Positions 53,744 through 63,200 of a DNA stretch of 64,000 nucleotides are shown here, in pieces; position 1 is the stretch's first letter; each line of letters starts with the position of its first letter. The notes under the pieces were generated by a model that was not told where the DNA came from, did not search any database, and was given only the letters and a program-made list of their open reading frames with translations. The DNA comes from an uncultured Roseobacter sp. GTDB lineage: Bacteria > Pseudomonadota > Alphaproteobacteria > Rhodobacterales > Rhodobacteraceae. The DNA lies in contig NZ_CANMNK010000002.1 of NCBI RefSeq assembly GCF_947499265.1, positions 434,001 to 498,000 on the forward strand, read 5' to 3'. The translations under genes and the position numbers were made by a program.

Positions 53744-54886
53744 ATGACGGCTCTTTATGCCTCGGACCCGATGCGCGCCAGGGGACGGCGTGTGCGCGAA
53801 GAGGAAAGCACGTTTCGGTCATGTTTTCAGCGTGATCGGGATCGGATCATTCATGCAAGCGCCTTTCGCAGGCTCAAGCACAAAACGCAGGTCTTCATTG
53901 AACATGAGGGCGATTATTACCGCACGCGTCTGACCCATTCGATTGAGGTGGCGCAGGTGGCGCGCACCATTTCCGGGGCGTTGGGGCTCAACCCCGAACT
54001 GACCGAAGCCGTGGCGTTGGCGCATGATCTGGGCCACACGCCTTTCGGGCACACGGGCGAAGATGCGCTCTCAGAGCTGATGGCGCCTTTTGGCGGTTTT
54101 GATCACAACGCACAGGCGATCCGGATCGTTACCCATCTGGAGCGGCATTACGCCAGTTTCGACGGGTTGAACCTGACCTGGGAGACGCTGGAAGGGTTGG
54201 CCAAGCACAACGGCCCGGTGACCGGCCCCGTGCCCTGGGCGCTGGAGATCTATAACGCGCAGCATGATCTGGAACTGCATACGTTTGCCAGCGCCGAGGC
54301 GCAGGTTGCGGCCATCGCGGATGACGTCGCCTATAACCACCACGATTTGCACGATGGCCTGCGGGCGGAACTTTTTTCCACCGATGAGCTGGCGGCGCTG
54401 CCGATCCTGAACGCCTGTTTTGAAGAGGTGGACGAGCTTTACCCCGGCCTGAACTACTACCGCAGGCGGCACGAAGCACTGCGTCGGTTCTTCGGTGTTC
54501 TCGTGGAGGATGTGATCAATTTTGCGCAGGCCCGTCTGATGTCGCTGCAGCCGCAATCTGTTGACGATGTGCGCGGGGCAGGGCAGACGATCATCCGGTT
54601 TTCCGATGATGTGTTTTCCGACCTGAAGGTCATTCGGTCGTTTCTGTTTGATCGGATGTATCGCGCGCCGAGCGTTGTCGAGATGCGCGCACAGGTGACA
54701 CAAGTGGTCGAAGAGCTTTTCCCCTATTTCATGTCGCATCCCGATCAATTGCCGAAACAGTGGCGCAAGGATGTGGACGAAGCCCAGGGTGAAACCGCGC
54801 TGGCGCGCATTGTCTCCGATTATATTGCAGGTATGACCGATCGTTTTGCGTTGCAGGAGCATGACCGGCTGATCTCAACCGGATAA
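53744..54886 (+). CDS. dgt: dGTPase-like deoxynucleotide triphosphohydrolase
   Basis: An HD-domain enzyme hydrolysing dNTPs to deoxynucleosides and triphosphate. The 380-residue length fits the shorter type 2 dGTPase-like group. Metal-binding residues: His in RTRLTHSIEVAQVA, His-Asp in AVALAHDLGHTPFGHTGED, and Asp in IADDVAYNHHDLHDGL. N-terminal RDRDRIIHASAFRRLKHKTQVF is characteristic. With nrdJ and the dCTP deaminase-like gene it contributes to dNTP balance. Confidence 0.93.
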   Translation: MTALYASDPMRARGRRVREEESTFRSCFQRDRDRIIHASAFRRLKHKTQVFIEHEGDYYRTRLTHSIEVAQVARTISGALGLNPELTEAVALAHDLGHTPFGHTGEDALSELMAPFGGFDHNAQAIRIVTHLERHYASFDGLNLTWETLEGLAKHNGPVTGPVPWALEIYNAQHDLELHTFASAEAQVAAIADDVAYNHHDLHDGLRAELFSTDELAALPILNACFEEVDELYPGLNYYRRRHEALRRFFGVLVEDVINFAQARLMSLQPQSVDDVRGAGQTIIRFSDDVFSDLKVIRSFLFDRMYRAPSVVEMRAQVTQVVEELFPYFMSHPDQLPKQWRKDVDEAQGETALARIVSDYIAGMTDRFALQEHDRLISTG

Positions 54887-55048
54887 TTCATCGGGCAACC
54901 CTTCAAGATGTTGCGAAACTGCGGGGGCAAGCACCGTCAGCTTGCCCTAGCATGTCTTTGGAGCACGGTCGCCAGGCGATGGCCTTGGATGATTGACCCG
55001 GTTTTTGTGCGTGATAAACCGCCGAAAGCTTCGGTCAGGACCCATGAA

Positions 55049-56791
55049 ATGAACCTTTTCGCCGATATTCAAGCGCTTGTGCTGGACTGCCTGCAGGACA
55101 TGGTCACCACCGGTGAGTTGCCCGCGGGCCTTGCGCTGGACAATGTCACGGTCGCCCCCCCGCGCGATGCTGCCTACGGCGACATGACGACCAATGCGGC
55201 GATGGTGCTGGCCAAACCTGCCGGCATGAAACCGCGAGACATTGCTCAAACGCTGGCCGCTCATCTGATCAAGGACGCGCGGATCACCCACGCGGCGGTC
55301 GCGGGGCCTGGATTTGTGAATCTGCGCCTTGCGCCTTCTGTCTGGCAGGGTGTGATCGCGGCGGCGTTGTCCAAGGGCATCGATTTCGGTCGGACCACAC
55401 TTGGGCAGGGCAAGCGCGTTCATGTCGCGTATGTCTCCGCCAACGCCACCGGTCTGTTGCACGTTGGGGACCTGCGGGGCGCTGTTTTTGGCTGCGCGCT
55501 GGCCTCGCTGCTGGAGTTTGCGGGCCATGACGTCACGCGAGAATACTTCATCAACGGCAGCCGCGGGCAGGGTGATACGCTCGCGCGCTCCGTCTACCTG
55601 CGCTACCTCGAAGCGCAGGGGCAGGAGGTTGCCTTTCCCGAAGGCACCTATTCCGGGGACTACCTAATCGCGGCGGGCGAAGCGCTGAAAGAGAAGGTCG
55701 GCGACGCCTATCTGGGCAAGGGTGAGCAGGTCTGGCTGCGGGACGTGCGGGCGTTTGCCATCGACGCGATGAGGGACCTGATCCGCGCGGACCTCAAATC
55801 GCTTGGGGTGGAGATGGATGTTTTCTGCTCCGAAAAATCATTCGGCGGCAGCGGGCAGATCGAGGCGGCGATCAACGACCTGAACGATAAGGGTCTGATC
55901 TATGACGGCACCCTGGCGCCGCCCAAGGCCAATGAGGCCGATGATGGGGAGCCGCGGGTGCAAAGGCTGTTCCGCGCCACCGCCCACGGCGATGACGAAG
56001 ATCGCCTGATCAAGAAATCCGATGGCAGTTGGTCGAATTTCGCCGCTAATATCGCTTATCACCATGACAAGCTGCAGCGGGGTTTCGATCTGCTGATCGA
56101 TGTTATGGGGGCGGATCATGTCGGCCATGTGAAACGGAGGAAGGCGGCGGTCTCAGCGCTGTCCGAAGGGCAGGTGCCGCTTGATGTCATACCGACGCAG
56201 CTGGTGAAGCTCTTCAAAGACGGGCAGGAGTTCAAAATGTCCAAACGGGCAGGGACCTTCGCGAGCCCGCGCGATGTGGTGGATCAGGTCGGACGGGACG
56301 TGACGCGGTTTGTGATGCTTACGCGCAAGCACGACACAACACTCGATTTCGATGTCGACAAGGTGATGGAGCAGAGCCGGGAAAACCCGGTGTTTTATGT
56401 GCAATACGCGCACGCCCGGGGGGTGTCTGTTCTGCGCAAGGCAGGCGAAGCAGGTATCCCGGTGGATGACGAAACCCTGCAATCCGCAGATCTGAGCCAG
56501 CTGGATCATGAGGCCGAACTGGGGCTGGCCGCCAAGCTTGCCGAGTGGCCGCGTCTGGTGGAAACGGCGGCGCGCCGCAATGAGCCGCACCGCGTGGCGA
56601 TTTATCTTAACGAGCTGGCGGGCACCTTCCATGCGCTCTGGAACAAGGGCCATGATGTGCCGTCCTTGCGGTTCGTGCAGGATGACCCAAAAGTCACAAC
56701 GGCGAAAATCGCGCTGGCACGCGCCACGAGCGTTGTAATTGCAGCCGGTCTTGGTATTCTTGGTGTCACACCGGCGCAGGAAATGCGGTAA
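55049..56791 (+). CDS. argS: Arginyl-tRNA synthetase with an altered HIGH motif
   Basis: A 580-residue class I synthetase from the ATG at 55049 (MNLFADIQALVLDCL); the frame extends 47 codons upstream without family-like sequence. Domain order is as in ArgS: N-terminal additional domain (GDMTTNAAMVLAKPAG), catalytic Rossmann fold, FKMSKRAGTF (KMSKS), and the C-terminal DALR anticodon domain (ENPVFYVQYAHARGVSVLRKAG). The HIGH region reads SANATGLLHVGDLRGAVFG: residue 141 is Asp instead of the His in HVGH, and nearby residues that are usually Pro and Asp are also changed. It may be a divergent second copy or a relaxed enzyme. Confidence 0.88.
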   Translation: MNLFADIQALVLDCLQDMVTTGELPAGLALDNVTVAPPRDAAYGDMTTNAAMVLAKPAGMKPRDIAQTLAAHLIKDARITHAAVAGPGFVNLRLAPSVWQGVIAAALSKGIDFGRTTLGQGKRVHVAYVSANATGLLHVGDLRGAVFGCALASLLEFAGHDVTREYFINGSRGQGDTLARSVYLRYLEAQGQEVAFPEGTYSGDYLIAAGEALKEKVGDAYLGKGEQVWLRDVRAFAIDAMRDLIRADLKSLGVEMDVFCSEKSFGGSGQIEAAINDLNDKGLIYDGTLAPPKANEADDGEPRVQRLFRATAHGDDEDRLIKKSDGSWSNFAANIAYHHDKLQRGFDLLIDVMGADHVGHVKRRKAAVSALSEGQVPLDVIPTQLVKLFKDGQEFKMSKRAGTFASPRDVVDQVGRDVTRFVMLTRKHDTTLDFDVDKVMEQSRENPVFYVQYAHARGVSVLRKAGEAGIPVDDETLQSADLSQLDHEAELGLAAKLAEWPRLVETAARRNEPHRVAIYLNELAGTFHALWNKGHDVPSLRFVQDDPKVTTAKIALARATSVVIAAGLGILGVTPAQEMR

Positions 56792-56871
56792 GAAAATCGC
56801 GACCTTCGCCAGAGCAGGCAAGCATCAGACAGACCATTGGGGCATCGTATCCCGGTGGCAGCGAGGCGAAG

Positions 56872-57891
56872 ATGGCGGACATTGAATTCTCCCATGGAAT
56901 GGGGGCTTACGGGCGTGATTCCGAAAGCCAGCAGGGTGACGATGTGGCACCCAACTCTTTGACGATGATGACAAATGTTGCAGGCGCGGTTGTGTCGCTG
57001 GCCCTGATCGCGGGCATCGGGGTCTGGGGCTACAAGCTGATGGTGCGCGATGTATCGGGCATCCCCGTGGTCCGCGCGGCGGAGGGCGAGATGCGCATCC
57101 GGCCCGAAAACCCGGGTGGTCAATTGGCGCGGCATCAGGGGCTGGCGGTCAATGCCGTTGCCGCCGAGGGCGAAGCGGCAGGGCCGGTCGATCAGGTTGT
57201 CCTTGCCCCGAAAGACACGGAACTGGCACCAGAAGATCAGCCGATTGCCGCGGCTGAGGTGGCGCCGGTGACCCAGCCCGAACCACTGGCACCCGCCGCG
57301 GAAACCATTGGGGGCGCAAAACGCGTGCCCGCAAAGAGCGGAAACTCGGTTGCCGACAACCTGCAAAGTGGTGCGATCGATGCGGTGGTTGCTGAGTTGA
57401 CGGCGGGCGTTACCCCGCTGGCGACGCCGGAGGTATCCGCGTCTGACGAGACTTCGCCGCTATCAGAGACATCTGCGGATCCGGCCGATGAGGCAGGGAC
57501 GGTCGCGGAGCTTGAACCCACCCCACCCCAAAAGGTCGTCAAACGCCCCCGGTTGCGCCCCGCGAATGCCGCGACGCTGCAGGCTGCATCTTTTGTGGCC
57601 GACACGCCGACCTCGGAAGTTGACGCGGCGGCGATCCCTGCCGGGACACGTCTGGCGCAGCTCGGAGCCTTTGACAGCGCCGATGTGGCACGGGCCGAAT
57701 GGTCGCGGCTGGATGCGCGCTTTGGCGACTATCTGCAGGACAAATCCCGCGTGGTGCAAAAGGCGCAATCGGGCGGACGCACCTTCTACCGCCTGCGGGC
57801 CATGGGGTTTGTCGATCTGGCGGACGCGCGCCGGTTCTGCTCCGCTTTCAAGGCCGAAGGCGTCGACTGTATTCCCGTCGCCGTGAAATGA
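56872..57891 (+). CDS. SPOR-domain cell-envelope protein
   Basis: A 339-residue protein with one transmembrane helix (NVAGAVVSLALIAGIGVWGYKLM, residues ~36-58), a long Ala/Pro/Glu-rich periplasmic linker, and a C-terminal SPOR domain (GTRLAQLGAFDSADVARAEWSRL, GRTFYRLRAMGFVDLADARRFCSAF) that binds denuded peptidoglycan at division sites. It is followed by nagZ with a 4-bp overlap and by scpA and scpB, a common alphaproteobacterial cluster. Confidence 0.9.
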   Translation: MADIEFSHGMGAYGRDSESQQGDDVAPNSLTMMTNVAGAVVSLALIAGIGVWGYKLMVRDVSGIPVVRAAEGEMRIRPENPGGQLARHQGLAVNAVAAEGEAAGPVDQVVLAPKDTELAPEDQPIAAAEVAPVTQPEPLAPAAETIGGAKRVPAKSGNSVADNLQSGAIDAVVAELTAGVTPLATPEVSASDETSPLSETSADPADEAGTVAELEPTPPQKVVKRPRLRPANAATLQAASFVADTPTSEVDAAAIPAGTRLAQLGAFDSADVARAEWSRLDARFGDYLQDKSRVVQKAQSGGRTFYRLRAMGFVDLADARRFCSAFKAEGVDCIPVAVK

Positions 57892-58886
57892 CGCGGTTTG
57901 GCGCAACGATCCTTGATGCGGATGGCCTGAGCCTGACGGCTGAGGAAAAAGCGTTTTTTCGCACCGCCAATCCCTTCGGGTTCATCCTCTTTGCACGCAA
58001 TATCGACAGCCCTGATCAGGTACGCCGTCTGTGTGCTGAGATGCGCGAGGCGGTGGGGCGGGATGCGCCGATCACCATCGATCAGGAAGGCGGACGGGTG
58101 CAGCGGCTGCGGGGCCCGGTCTGGACAGAATGGACGCCGCCCTTGGATTTTGTGGCCCAGGCAGGGGCTGATGCGGCCCAAGCGATGTATCTGCGCTACC
58201 GGCTGATTGCGGCGGAGCTCAAAGCGGTCGGGATCGACAGCAATTGTGCGCCCATGGTGGATCTAGCAGGACCTGCGACACATGAATTTCTGCGCAACCG
58301 GTGTTACGGGTCTGACCCGTCCACGGTCGCCGGTTTGGGCCGCGCGGTGGCAAATGGCCTGCTGGACGGTGGGGTGTTGCCGGTTCTCAAACACATACCG
58401 GGGCATGGTCGCGCCACGCTCGACAGCCATTATGATCTGCCGCAGGTGGGCGCAGACCACACTGCGCTGAGTGCCGAAGATTTTGCACCTTTCGCGGCGC
58501 TGACGGATCTGCCGATGGGTATGACCGCGCATCTGGTCTATGAGGCGCTCGATGACCGCCCCGCAACCCTGTCGCCCAAGGTCATGCAAATCATCCGCGA
58601 AGAGGTCGGTTTCGACAATCTGATTATGACAGATGACATTAGTATGAAAGCGCTCAAAGGCAGCCTGACCGAGATCACGCAGGGCGCGCTTGCCGCAGGA
58701 TGTGACGTGGTGCTGCATTGCAACGCGCCGCTGGCTGATCGGCGCGCGGTGGCCGAAGCTGCCGGAGAGATGACGCAAGCCGCCCAAACCCGCGCGGAAC
58801 GCGCATTGGCGGCGCGTAAAACCCCTGACGATATTGACATTAACGCCCTGCGCGCGCAGCTTGAGACGCTGTTAAACGGGGCGTGA
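57888..58886 (+). CDS. nagZ: Beta-N-acetylhexosaminidase (GH3), peptidoglycan recycling
   Basis: Removes GlcNAc from recycled muropeptides. The start at 57888 (MTRFGATILDADG) overlaps the SPOR gene stop; the frame is open further upstream but that lies in the SPOR gene. GH3 landmarks: ITIDQEGGRVQRLRGP, LPVLKHIPGHGRATLDSHYDLP with the catalytic-loop His, and LIMTDDISMKAL with the nucleophile Asp. The 332-residue length is typical. Confidence 0.94.
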   Translation: MTRFGATILDADGLSLTAEEKAFFRTANPFGFILFARNIDSPDQVRRLCAEMREAVGRDAPITIDQEGGRVQRLRGPVWTEWTPPLDFVAQAGADAAQAMYLRYRLIAAELKAVGIDSNCAPMVDLAGPATHEFLRNRCYGSDPSTVAGLGRAVANGLLDGGVLPVLKHIPGHGRATLDSHYDLPQVGADHTALSAEDFAPFAALTDLPMGMTAHLVYEALDDRPATLSPKVMQIIREEVGFDNLIMTDDISMKALKGSLTEITQGALAAGCDVVLHCNAPLADRRAVAEAAGEMTQAAQTRAERALAARKTPDDIDINALRAQLETLLNGA

Positions 58887-58901
58887 AAATCGTTATGGTG
58901 C

Positions 58902-59693
58902 ATGGCTGAAGACCCCTTTGAAGAAGATACGATATCCGTCGCGGACCGGCTGGCTGCCGAAGCGCTGATCATCGATGTCGATGGGTTTGAGGGCCCGCTT
59001 GACCTGCTGCTGACATTGAGCCGGACGCAGAAGGTGGATTTGCGCAAAATCTCCGTGCTGGCGCTGGCCAAACAATATCTGGCCTTCGTGGAACGCGCCA
59101 AGGCGCTGCGGCTGGAACTGGCGGCGGATTATCTGGTGATGGCAGCCTGGCTGGCGTTCTTGAAATCGCGCCTGTTGCTGCCCCCCGACCCGGCCGAAGA
59201 GGGCCCCTCTGGCGAAGAACTGGCCGCCCATCTGGCGTTCCAGCTTGAGCGGTTGCAGGCGATGCGCGATGCCGCCGCCCGGCTGATGGGGCGCGACCGA
59301 CTGGGCCGCGATTTCTTTGCGCGCGGTCAGACGCATGAGGTGACGCGTACCCGCAAGATACAATATACCGCCACGCTGCTGGACCTGATGCAGGGCTATG
59401 CGCGCATTCGCACGCGTGACGATTTCCGCCCCTTCGTGATGGACCGCGATGCCGTGTTCACGATGGAACAGGCGCTGGAACGGATGCGCGGGCTGATGGG
59501 CTTTGCCGGCGACTGGACGGATATTTCCAGCTACCTCCCGGAAGGCTGGGAGCTGGACCCGGTGCGCCGCCGGTCAGCCACGGCCGCGACCTTTGCGGCC
59601 TCGCTGGAGCTTGTTAAAGAGGGCCATCTGGAAATCCGCCAATCAGAGACATTCGCGCCCATTCAGCTGCGCAAAAGGGACAGCCCACAGTGA
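58902..59693 (+). CDS. scpA: Segregation and condensation protein A
   Basis: Kleisin subunit of the SMC-ScpAB condensin that compacts and segregates the chromosome. The 263-residue protein has the ScpA start VDGFEGPLDLLLTLSRTQKVDLRKISVLALAKQYL and DYLVMAAWLAFLKSRLLLP. The C-terminal winged helix ends with IQLRKRD. It overlaps scpB by 4 bp. Confidence 0.94.
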   Translation: MAEDPFEEDTISVADRLAAEALIIDVDGFEGPLDLLLTLSRTQKVDLRKISVLALAKQYLAFVERAKALRLELAADYLVMAAWLAFLKSRLLLPPDPAEEGPSGEELAAHLAFQLERLQAMRDAAARLMGRDRLGRDFFARGQTHEVTRTRKIQYTATLLDLMQGYARIRTRDDFRPFVMDRDAVFTMEQALERMRGLMGFAGDWTDISSYLPEGWELDPVRRRSATAATFAASLELVKEGHLEIRQSETFAPIQLRKRDSPQ

Positions 59694-60349
59694 CCGACGA
59701 CGCCCCGCAAGAGACCGAAGAAAGCCTGTTTGAAGCGCCTCCGATGGGCGAACAGGAGCGCATGGTCGAGGCCATTCTCTTTGCCACGGCAGAGCCGATT
59801 TCCTTACGCGAATTGGCCGCGCGGATGCCGCATGGGTCTGATCCGGCAGAAGCGCTGGTGCATTTGCGCAAACGCTATGAGGGGCGCGGCGTAAACCTGT
59901 GCAAGATCGGCGATGCCTGGGCAATGCGCACCGCACCCGATCTGGGGTTTTTGATGCAGCGCGAAACGGTCGAGACGCGCAAGTTGTCGCGTGCCGCCAT
60001 CGAAACCCTTGCCATCATCGCCTATCATCAGCCGGTGACGCGCGCCGAGATCGAAGAGATCCGGGGTGTTTCCGTCAGCCGTGGTACCGTGGATCAGTTG
60101 CTGGAAATGGAATGGATCCGGTTCGGGCGCCGCAAGATGACACCGGGGCGGCCCGTAACCTTTGTGGTGACGCAGGAGTTCCTGGATCACTTTGGTCTGG
60201 AAAATGCGCGTGATCTGCCGGGCCTGAAAGAGCTGCGGGCTGCGGGCCTCCTGGAAAATCGTCCGCCGCCCGGTGCGGGTTTGCCCGGTCCTGAGGAGGA
60301 GGGGGAAGACGAAAGCGCCGAAGGACAGAGCGAGCTTTTCGAGGATTAA
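59690..60349 (+). CDS. scpB: Segregation and condensation protein B
   Basis: Partner of ScpA in the SMC complex. It starts at GTG 59690, overlapping the scpA stop. The 219 residues include two winged helices: MVEAILFATAEPISLRELAARMP, and LAIIAYHQPVTRAEIEEIRGVSVSRGTVDQLLEMEWIR followed by GRPVTFVVTQEFLDHFGLENARDLPGL. The tail is acidic, ending ESAEGQSELFED. Confidence 0.94.
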   Translation: MTDDAPQETEESLFEAPPMGEQERMVEAILFATAEPISLRELAARMPHGSDPAEALVHLRKRYEGRGVNLCKIGDAWAMRTAPDLGFLMQRETVETRKLSRAAIETLAIIAYHQPVTRAEIEEIRGVSVSRGTVDQLLEMEWIRFGRRKMTPGRPVTFVVTQEFLDHFGLENARDLPGLKELRAAGLLENRPPPGAGLPGPEEEGEDESAEGQSELFED

Positions 60350-60421
60350 CCGGCTTTGCTCTGAAAATTGCCGCAATTGGTGCTATAGTATACGCGAGGC
60401 AAAGATCCAAAGGGCGAGATA

Positions 60422-60646
60422 ATGGATAGAATTCTGAACATGATCCTGCGCCAGCTGACGCGGCGTTTGGTCAACAAGGGCATCAATATGGGGATCAACA
60501 AGGCCGCATCCATGGGACGCGGGAAAAACCCCCAAACCGATATGGTGGATGAACCGGCCAGCCCGGAACAGCGCCAGCAGAACAAACGCGCCGCCCATCA
60601 GACACGCCGCGCGGCCAAGATGATGGGCCGCATCACCCGCATGTAA
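60422..60646 (+). CDS. Small basic hypothetical protein
   Basis: A 74-residue, Arg/Lys/Met-rich protein (MDRILNMILRQLTRRLVNKG ... KMMGRITRM). The amphipathic N-terminal helix could touch the membrane. It lies 72 bp after scpB. It resembles conserved small proteins of Rhodobacterales, but no function is known; the codon pattern supports a real gene. Confidence 0.6.
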   Translation: MDRILNMILRQLTRRLVNKGINMGINKAASMGRGKNPQTDMVDEPASPEQRQQNKRAAHQTRRAAKMMGRITRM

Positions 60647-60656
60647 GGGCTGTCGT

Positions 60657-61733
60657 TCAGGCGGAGCGAAAATGCTTGCTCAGCTTCAGCCCCTGGCCCT
60701 GGTAGTTGGATGCAATCCCTGCGCCATAAAGCTGTGTGGGCACCTCGGCCATCCGTTCATACACAAGTCGGCCCACGACCTGACCGTGTTCCAGCACGAA
60801 AGGCGCCTCATGACAGCGCACTTCCAGCACGCCCCGTGATCCGGCACCTCCCGCGGCATCATGCCCGAAACCGGGGTCGAAAAAGCCTGCATAATGCACG
60901 CGGAATTCCCCCACCATGGCCAGAAACGGCGCCATTTCGGCGGCATATTCGGGTGGGATCGTCACCGCCTCGCGGCTGACAAGGATGTAGAAGGCGCCGG
61001 GGTCCAGAATGATCTGCCCGTTGCTGCTGTGCACTTCTTCCCAGTATTCCGCAGGCGCGTAGTGGTCGATGCGATCGAGATCGATGACACCGGTGTGCGG
61101 TTTGGCCCGGTACCCCACAAGGGTCGTGTCGGGCAGGCGCAGATCGACGGAGAAACCCAAGCCATCGTCAATCACCGCTGTACCGTCGACCAGTGGCGTC
61201 TCTGCGTGCAGCGCACGCAAGGCGTCGTCCCCCAGCACCGCCTGACCGTCGCCAAAGCGGATCTGGTTCAACCGCATGCCGGGCCGAACCAGGACCGAGA
61301 AAGACCGCGGGCAAATCTCTGCATAAAGCGGGCCGCAATAGCCTGGGGCCACGCGATCAAATTCCGTGCCCCCATCGGTGATGGTACGGGTCAACAGATC
61401 GAGCCGCCCGGTGGAGCTTTTGGCATTGGCGACCGCCTGGATGTCTTCTGGCAGTGCCAGTGATTCCATCAGCGGCACCACATAGACGCAGCCTTTTTCC
61501 AGCACGGCACCGTCCGAGAGATCGACGCTGTGCATCTCGAATTCTTTCAGGCGGTCGGAAACGCGGTTGCCGAGGCCTGCGAGAAAGGAGGCGCGCACCC
61601 GGTAGGCCGTTGTGCCCAGGCGCAGATCAAGGCTGGCAGGCTGGATCTGCGCGTCAATGATCGGGCGTGTCGATGCGATCTGACTGTCGTCGATCATCTG
61701 GCTGATCTGTTGGTTCGGTAGCACACCACTCAT
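60657..61733 (-). CDS. dcd: 2'-deoxycytidine 5'-triphosphate deaminase-like protein, double length
   Basis: A 358-residue member of the dCTP deaminase/dUTPase-like family, about twice the size of E. coli Dcd, probably from duplication. The first half has QIQPASLDLRLGTTAYRVR and ANAKSSTGRLDLLTRTI; the second has NGQIILDPGAFYILVSREAV, AEMAPFLAMVGEFRVHYAGFFDPGFG and GVLEVRCHEAPFVLEHGQVVGRLVYERM. This long form occurs in alphaproteobacteria. It feeds dUTP/dUMP pools for dTTP synthesis. Confidence 0.87.
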   Translation of the reverse strand: MSGVLPNQQISQMIDDSQIASTRPIIDAQIQPASLDLRLGTTAYRVRASFLAGLGNRVSDRLKEFEMHSVDLSDGAVLEKGCVYVVPLMESLALPEDIQAVANAKSSTGRLDLLTRTITDGGTEFDRVAPGYCGPLYAEICPRSFSVLVRPGMRLNQIRFGDGQAVLGDDALRALHAETPLVDGTAVIDDGLGFSVDLRLPDTTLVGYRAKPHTGVIDLDRIDHYAPAEYWEEVHSSNGQIILDPGAFYILVSREAVTIPPEYAAEMAPFLAMVGEFRVHYAGFFDPGFGHDAAGGAGSRGVLEVRCHEAPFVLEHGQVVGRLVYERMAEVPTQLYGAGIASNYQGQGLKLSKHFRSA

Positions 61734-61800
61734 ATCGTCTCTCCTGAATGCGCAAAGGCCCGCGCGGGGCGCGCGCGGGCACTTGGCATATGTCGGATAG

Positions 61801-61877
61801 TGGTCGGGCTAGCAGGACTCGAACCTGCGACCTTCCGTCCCCCAGACGGACGCGCTACCAGGCTGCGCCATAGCCCG
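61801..61877 (-). tRNA. tRNA-Pro (anticodon GGG)
   Basis: A 77-nt cloverleaf on the minus strand: acceptor CGGGCTA/TAGCCCG, D arm GCGCAGCCTGGTAGCGC, anticodon stem TCCGT/ACGGA with loop CTGGGGG (anticodon GGG), T arm GCAGGTTCGAGTCCTGC, and encoded CCA. It is the second proline tRNA in the window. Confidence 0.95.
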
Positions 61878-61933
61878 ACATGAGCCGCTTCATACCCGAT
61901 CTGAGGGCCGAGACAAGAGGGAAGTGCCATCTG

Positions 61934-63196
61934 TCAGTCTTTGTGGGTGTCTTTGCGCGGGTTCGCCATGCTGGCCCGCAGCCGGATCAGTTGCGCGAGC
62001 AACGGCTTGGCGGCATCGCGGTCCTTGGCGGCCAGCGATTTCGCCCGTGCCACGGCAGAGAGCGCCGAAGGCGCGGCTGGAAGATCCGCCTCCACCGGGA
62101 GATCCGGCAGGTCGATGACGCGCGGTTTCAGCTGCGCCGGTTCTGCCGGAGCGGCGTCTTCTGCTGCAGGCTCTGGCGCGGGCTGCTCAGCAGTGGCATC
62201 ATCCCCTGCCGCGACCTCTGGTTCCGCGGTTTCCGGTTCAGGTTGGACGGCTGGGGCGGCATCTTCTGGCGGCGTTTCTGGGGTCGCTTCTGCTTGCGCC
62301 GGCGCATCCGGTTCCGCGAGCGGTCGACGAATGAAGCTGGGCAGCGCCGCCGCGTCAACCTCCTCGGCATCGCCGGTTTCTTCCTCGGGTGCCGGGTCCT
62401 CGGGCGCGGGCTCTGGTTCCACAACCTCTGCCGCCTCCGGGCTGGCTTCTACTGGCTCCGGTTCCGGATCGCTGATCGATTCTGGTTCTGGAACAGGAGC
62501 GATTGGGGCAGTTTCTTCTTCGGTTTCAGGTTCAGGTGTTTCGCGTGCTTCTTCGGGGAGCGGGTCAGGCTCGGGCGGTGTCTCCGCAGCCGCCGGGGGG
62601 GCCGGTTCAGGCGTTCCATCGGGCTCCGGACGCGCTTCCGGCGCCGGATCGGGCTCAGAAACGGGCGCGGGTTCCGCCTCGGGCGCGACCTCAGCTTCGT
62701 CCGCCTCAGCGTCGTCAGAGAGCAAAGCCTCTATTTCCGGCGCTGGCGCACTCGCGTCATCGACGTCCTCTTCCGCCTCGACAGAAGAGGCCTCGGCCTG
62801 AAGCATTTCGCCCGTGTCATCGGGGGTATCATCGACCGCGACTGTTTCAGGCTCCGGTTCGGCGGCAGCCTTTGGCGCCTCCGAAGCTGTGCTGCCCTCG
62901 ATGACGGCCATGGTCAGGTCATCAAGCGCCTGCGACTGATCCGCGACATGGCTCATCCCCTGTTCGCGCAGGATCTTTTGCACGCCCTTGATGGTCAGAC
63001 CGTCATCGTGCAACAGCTTCTTGATCCCGCCCAACAGCAGCATATCCGCCGGTCGGTAGTAACGGCGGCCCCCTGCGCGTTTGATGGGTTTTACCTGGGT
63101 GAATTTGCTTTCCCAAAAGCGCAGCACATGCGCCTGCACGCCCAGCCAGTCGGCGACTTCCGAGATTGTGCGAAAAGCATCGGGCGATTTGGCCAT
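61934..63196 (-). CDS. MerR-like regulator with a long acidic Pro/Glu/Ala-rich region
   Basis: A 420-residue protein. Residues 1-~80 are a MerR-type winged helix ([47 protein letters not shown]). From about residue 100 to 360 it is almost entirely Glu, Pro, Ala, Asp and Val, a highly acidic, presumably disordered region. The last ~60 residues are basic and Ala/Arg-rich ([17 protein letters not shown]). It lies 4 bp downstream of ihfA. The usual MerR effector domain is absent. Confidence 0.85.
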   Translation of the reverse strand: MAKSPDAFRTISEVADWLGVQAHVLRFWESKFTQVKPIKRAGGRRYYRPADMLLLGGIKKLLHDDGLTIKGVQKILREQGMSHVADQSQALDDLTMAVIEGSTASEAPKAAAEPEPETVAVDDTPDDTGEMLQAEASSVEAEEDVDDASAPAPEIEALLSDDAEADEAEVAPEAEPAPVSEPDPAPEARPEPDGTPEPAPPAAAETPPEPDPLPEEARETPEPETEEETAPIAPVPEPESISDPEPEPVEASPEAAEVVEPEPAPEDPAPEEETGDAEEVDAAALPSFIRRPLAEPDAPAQAEATPETPPEDAAPAVQPEPETAEPEVAAGDDATAEQPAPEPAAEDAAPAEPAQLKPRVIDLPDLPVEADLPAAPSALSAVARAKSLAAKDRDAAKPLLAQLIRLRASMANPRKDTHKD

Positions 63197-63200
63197 CAGA

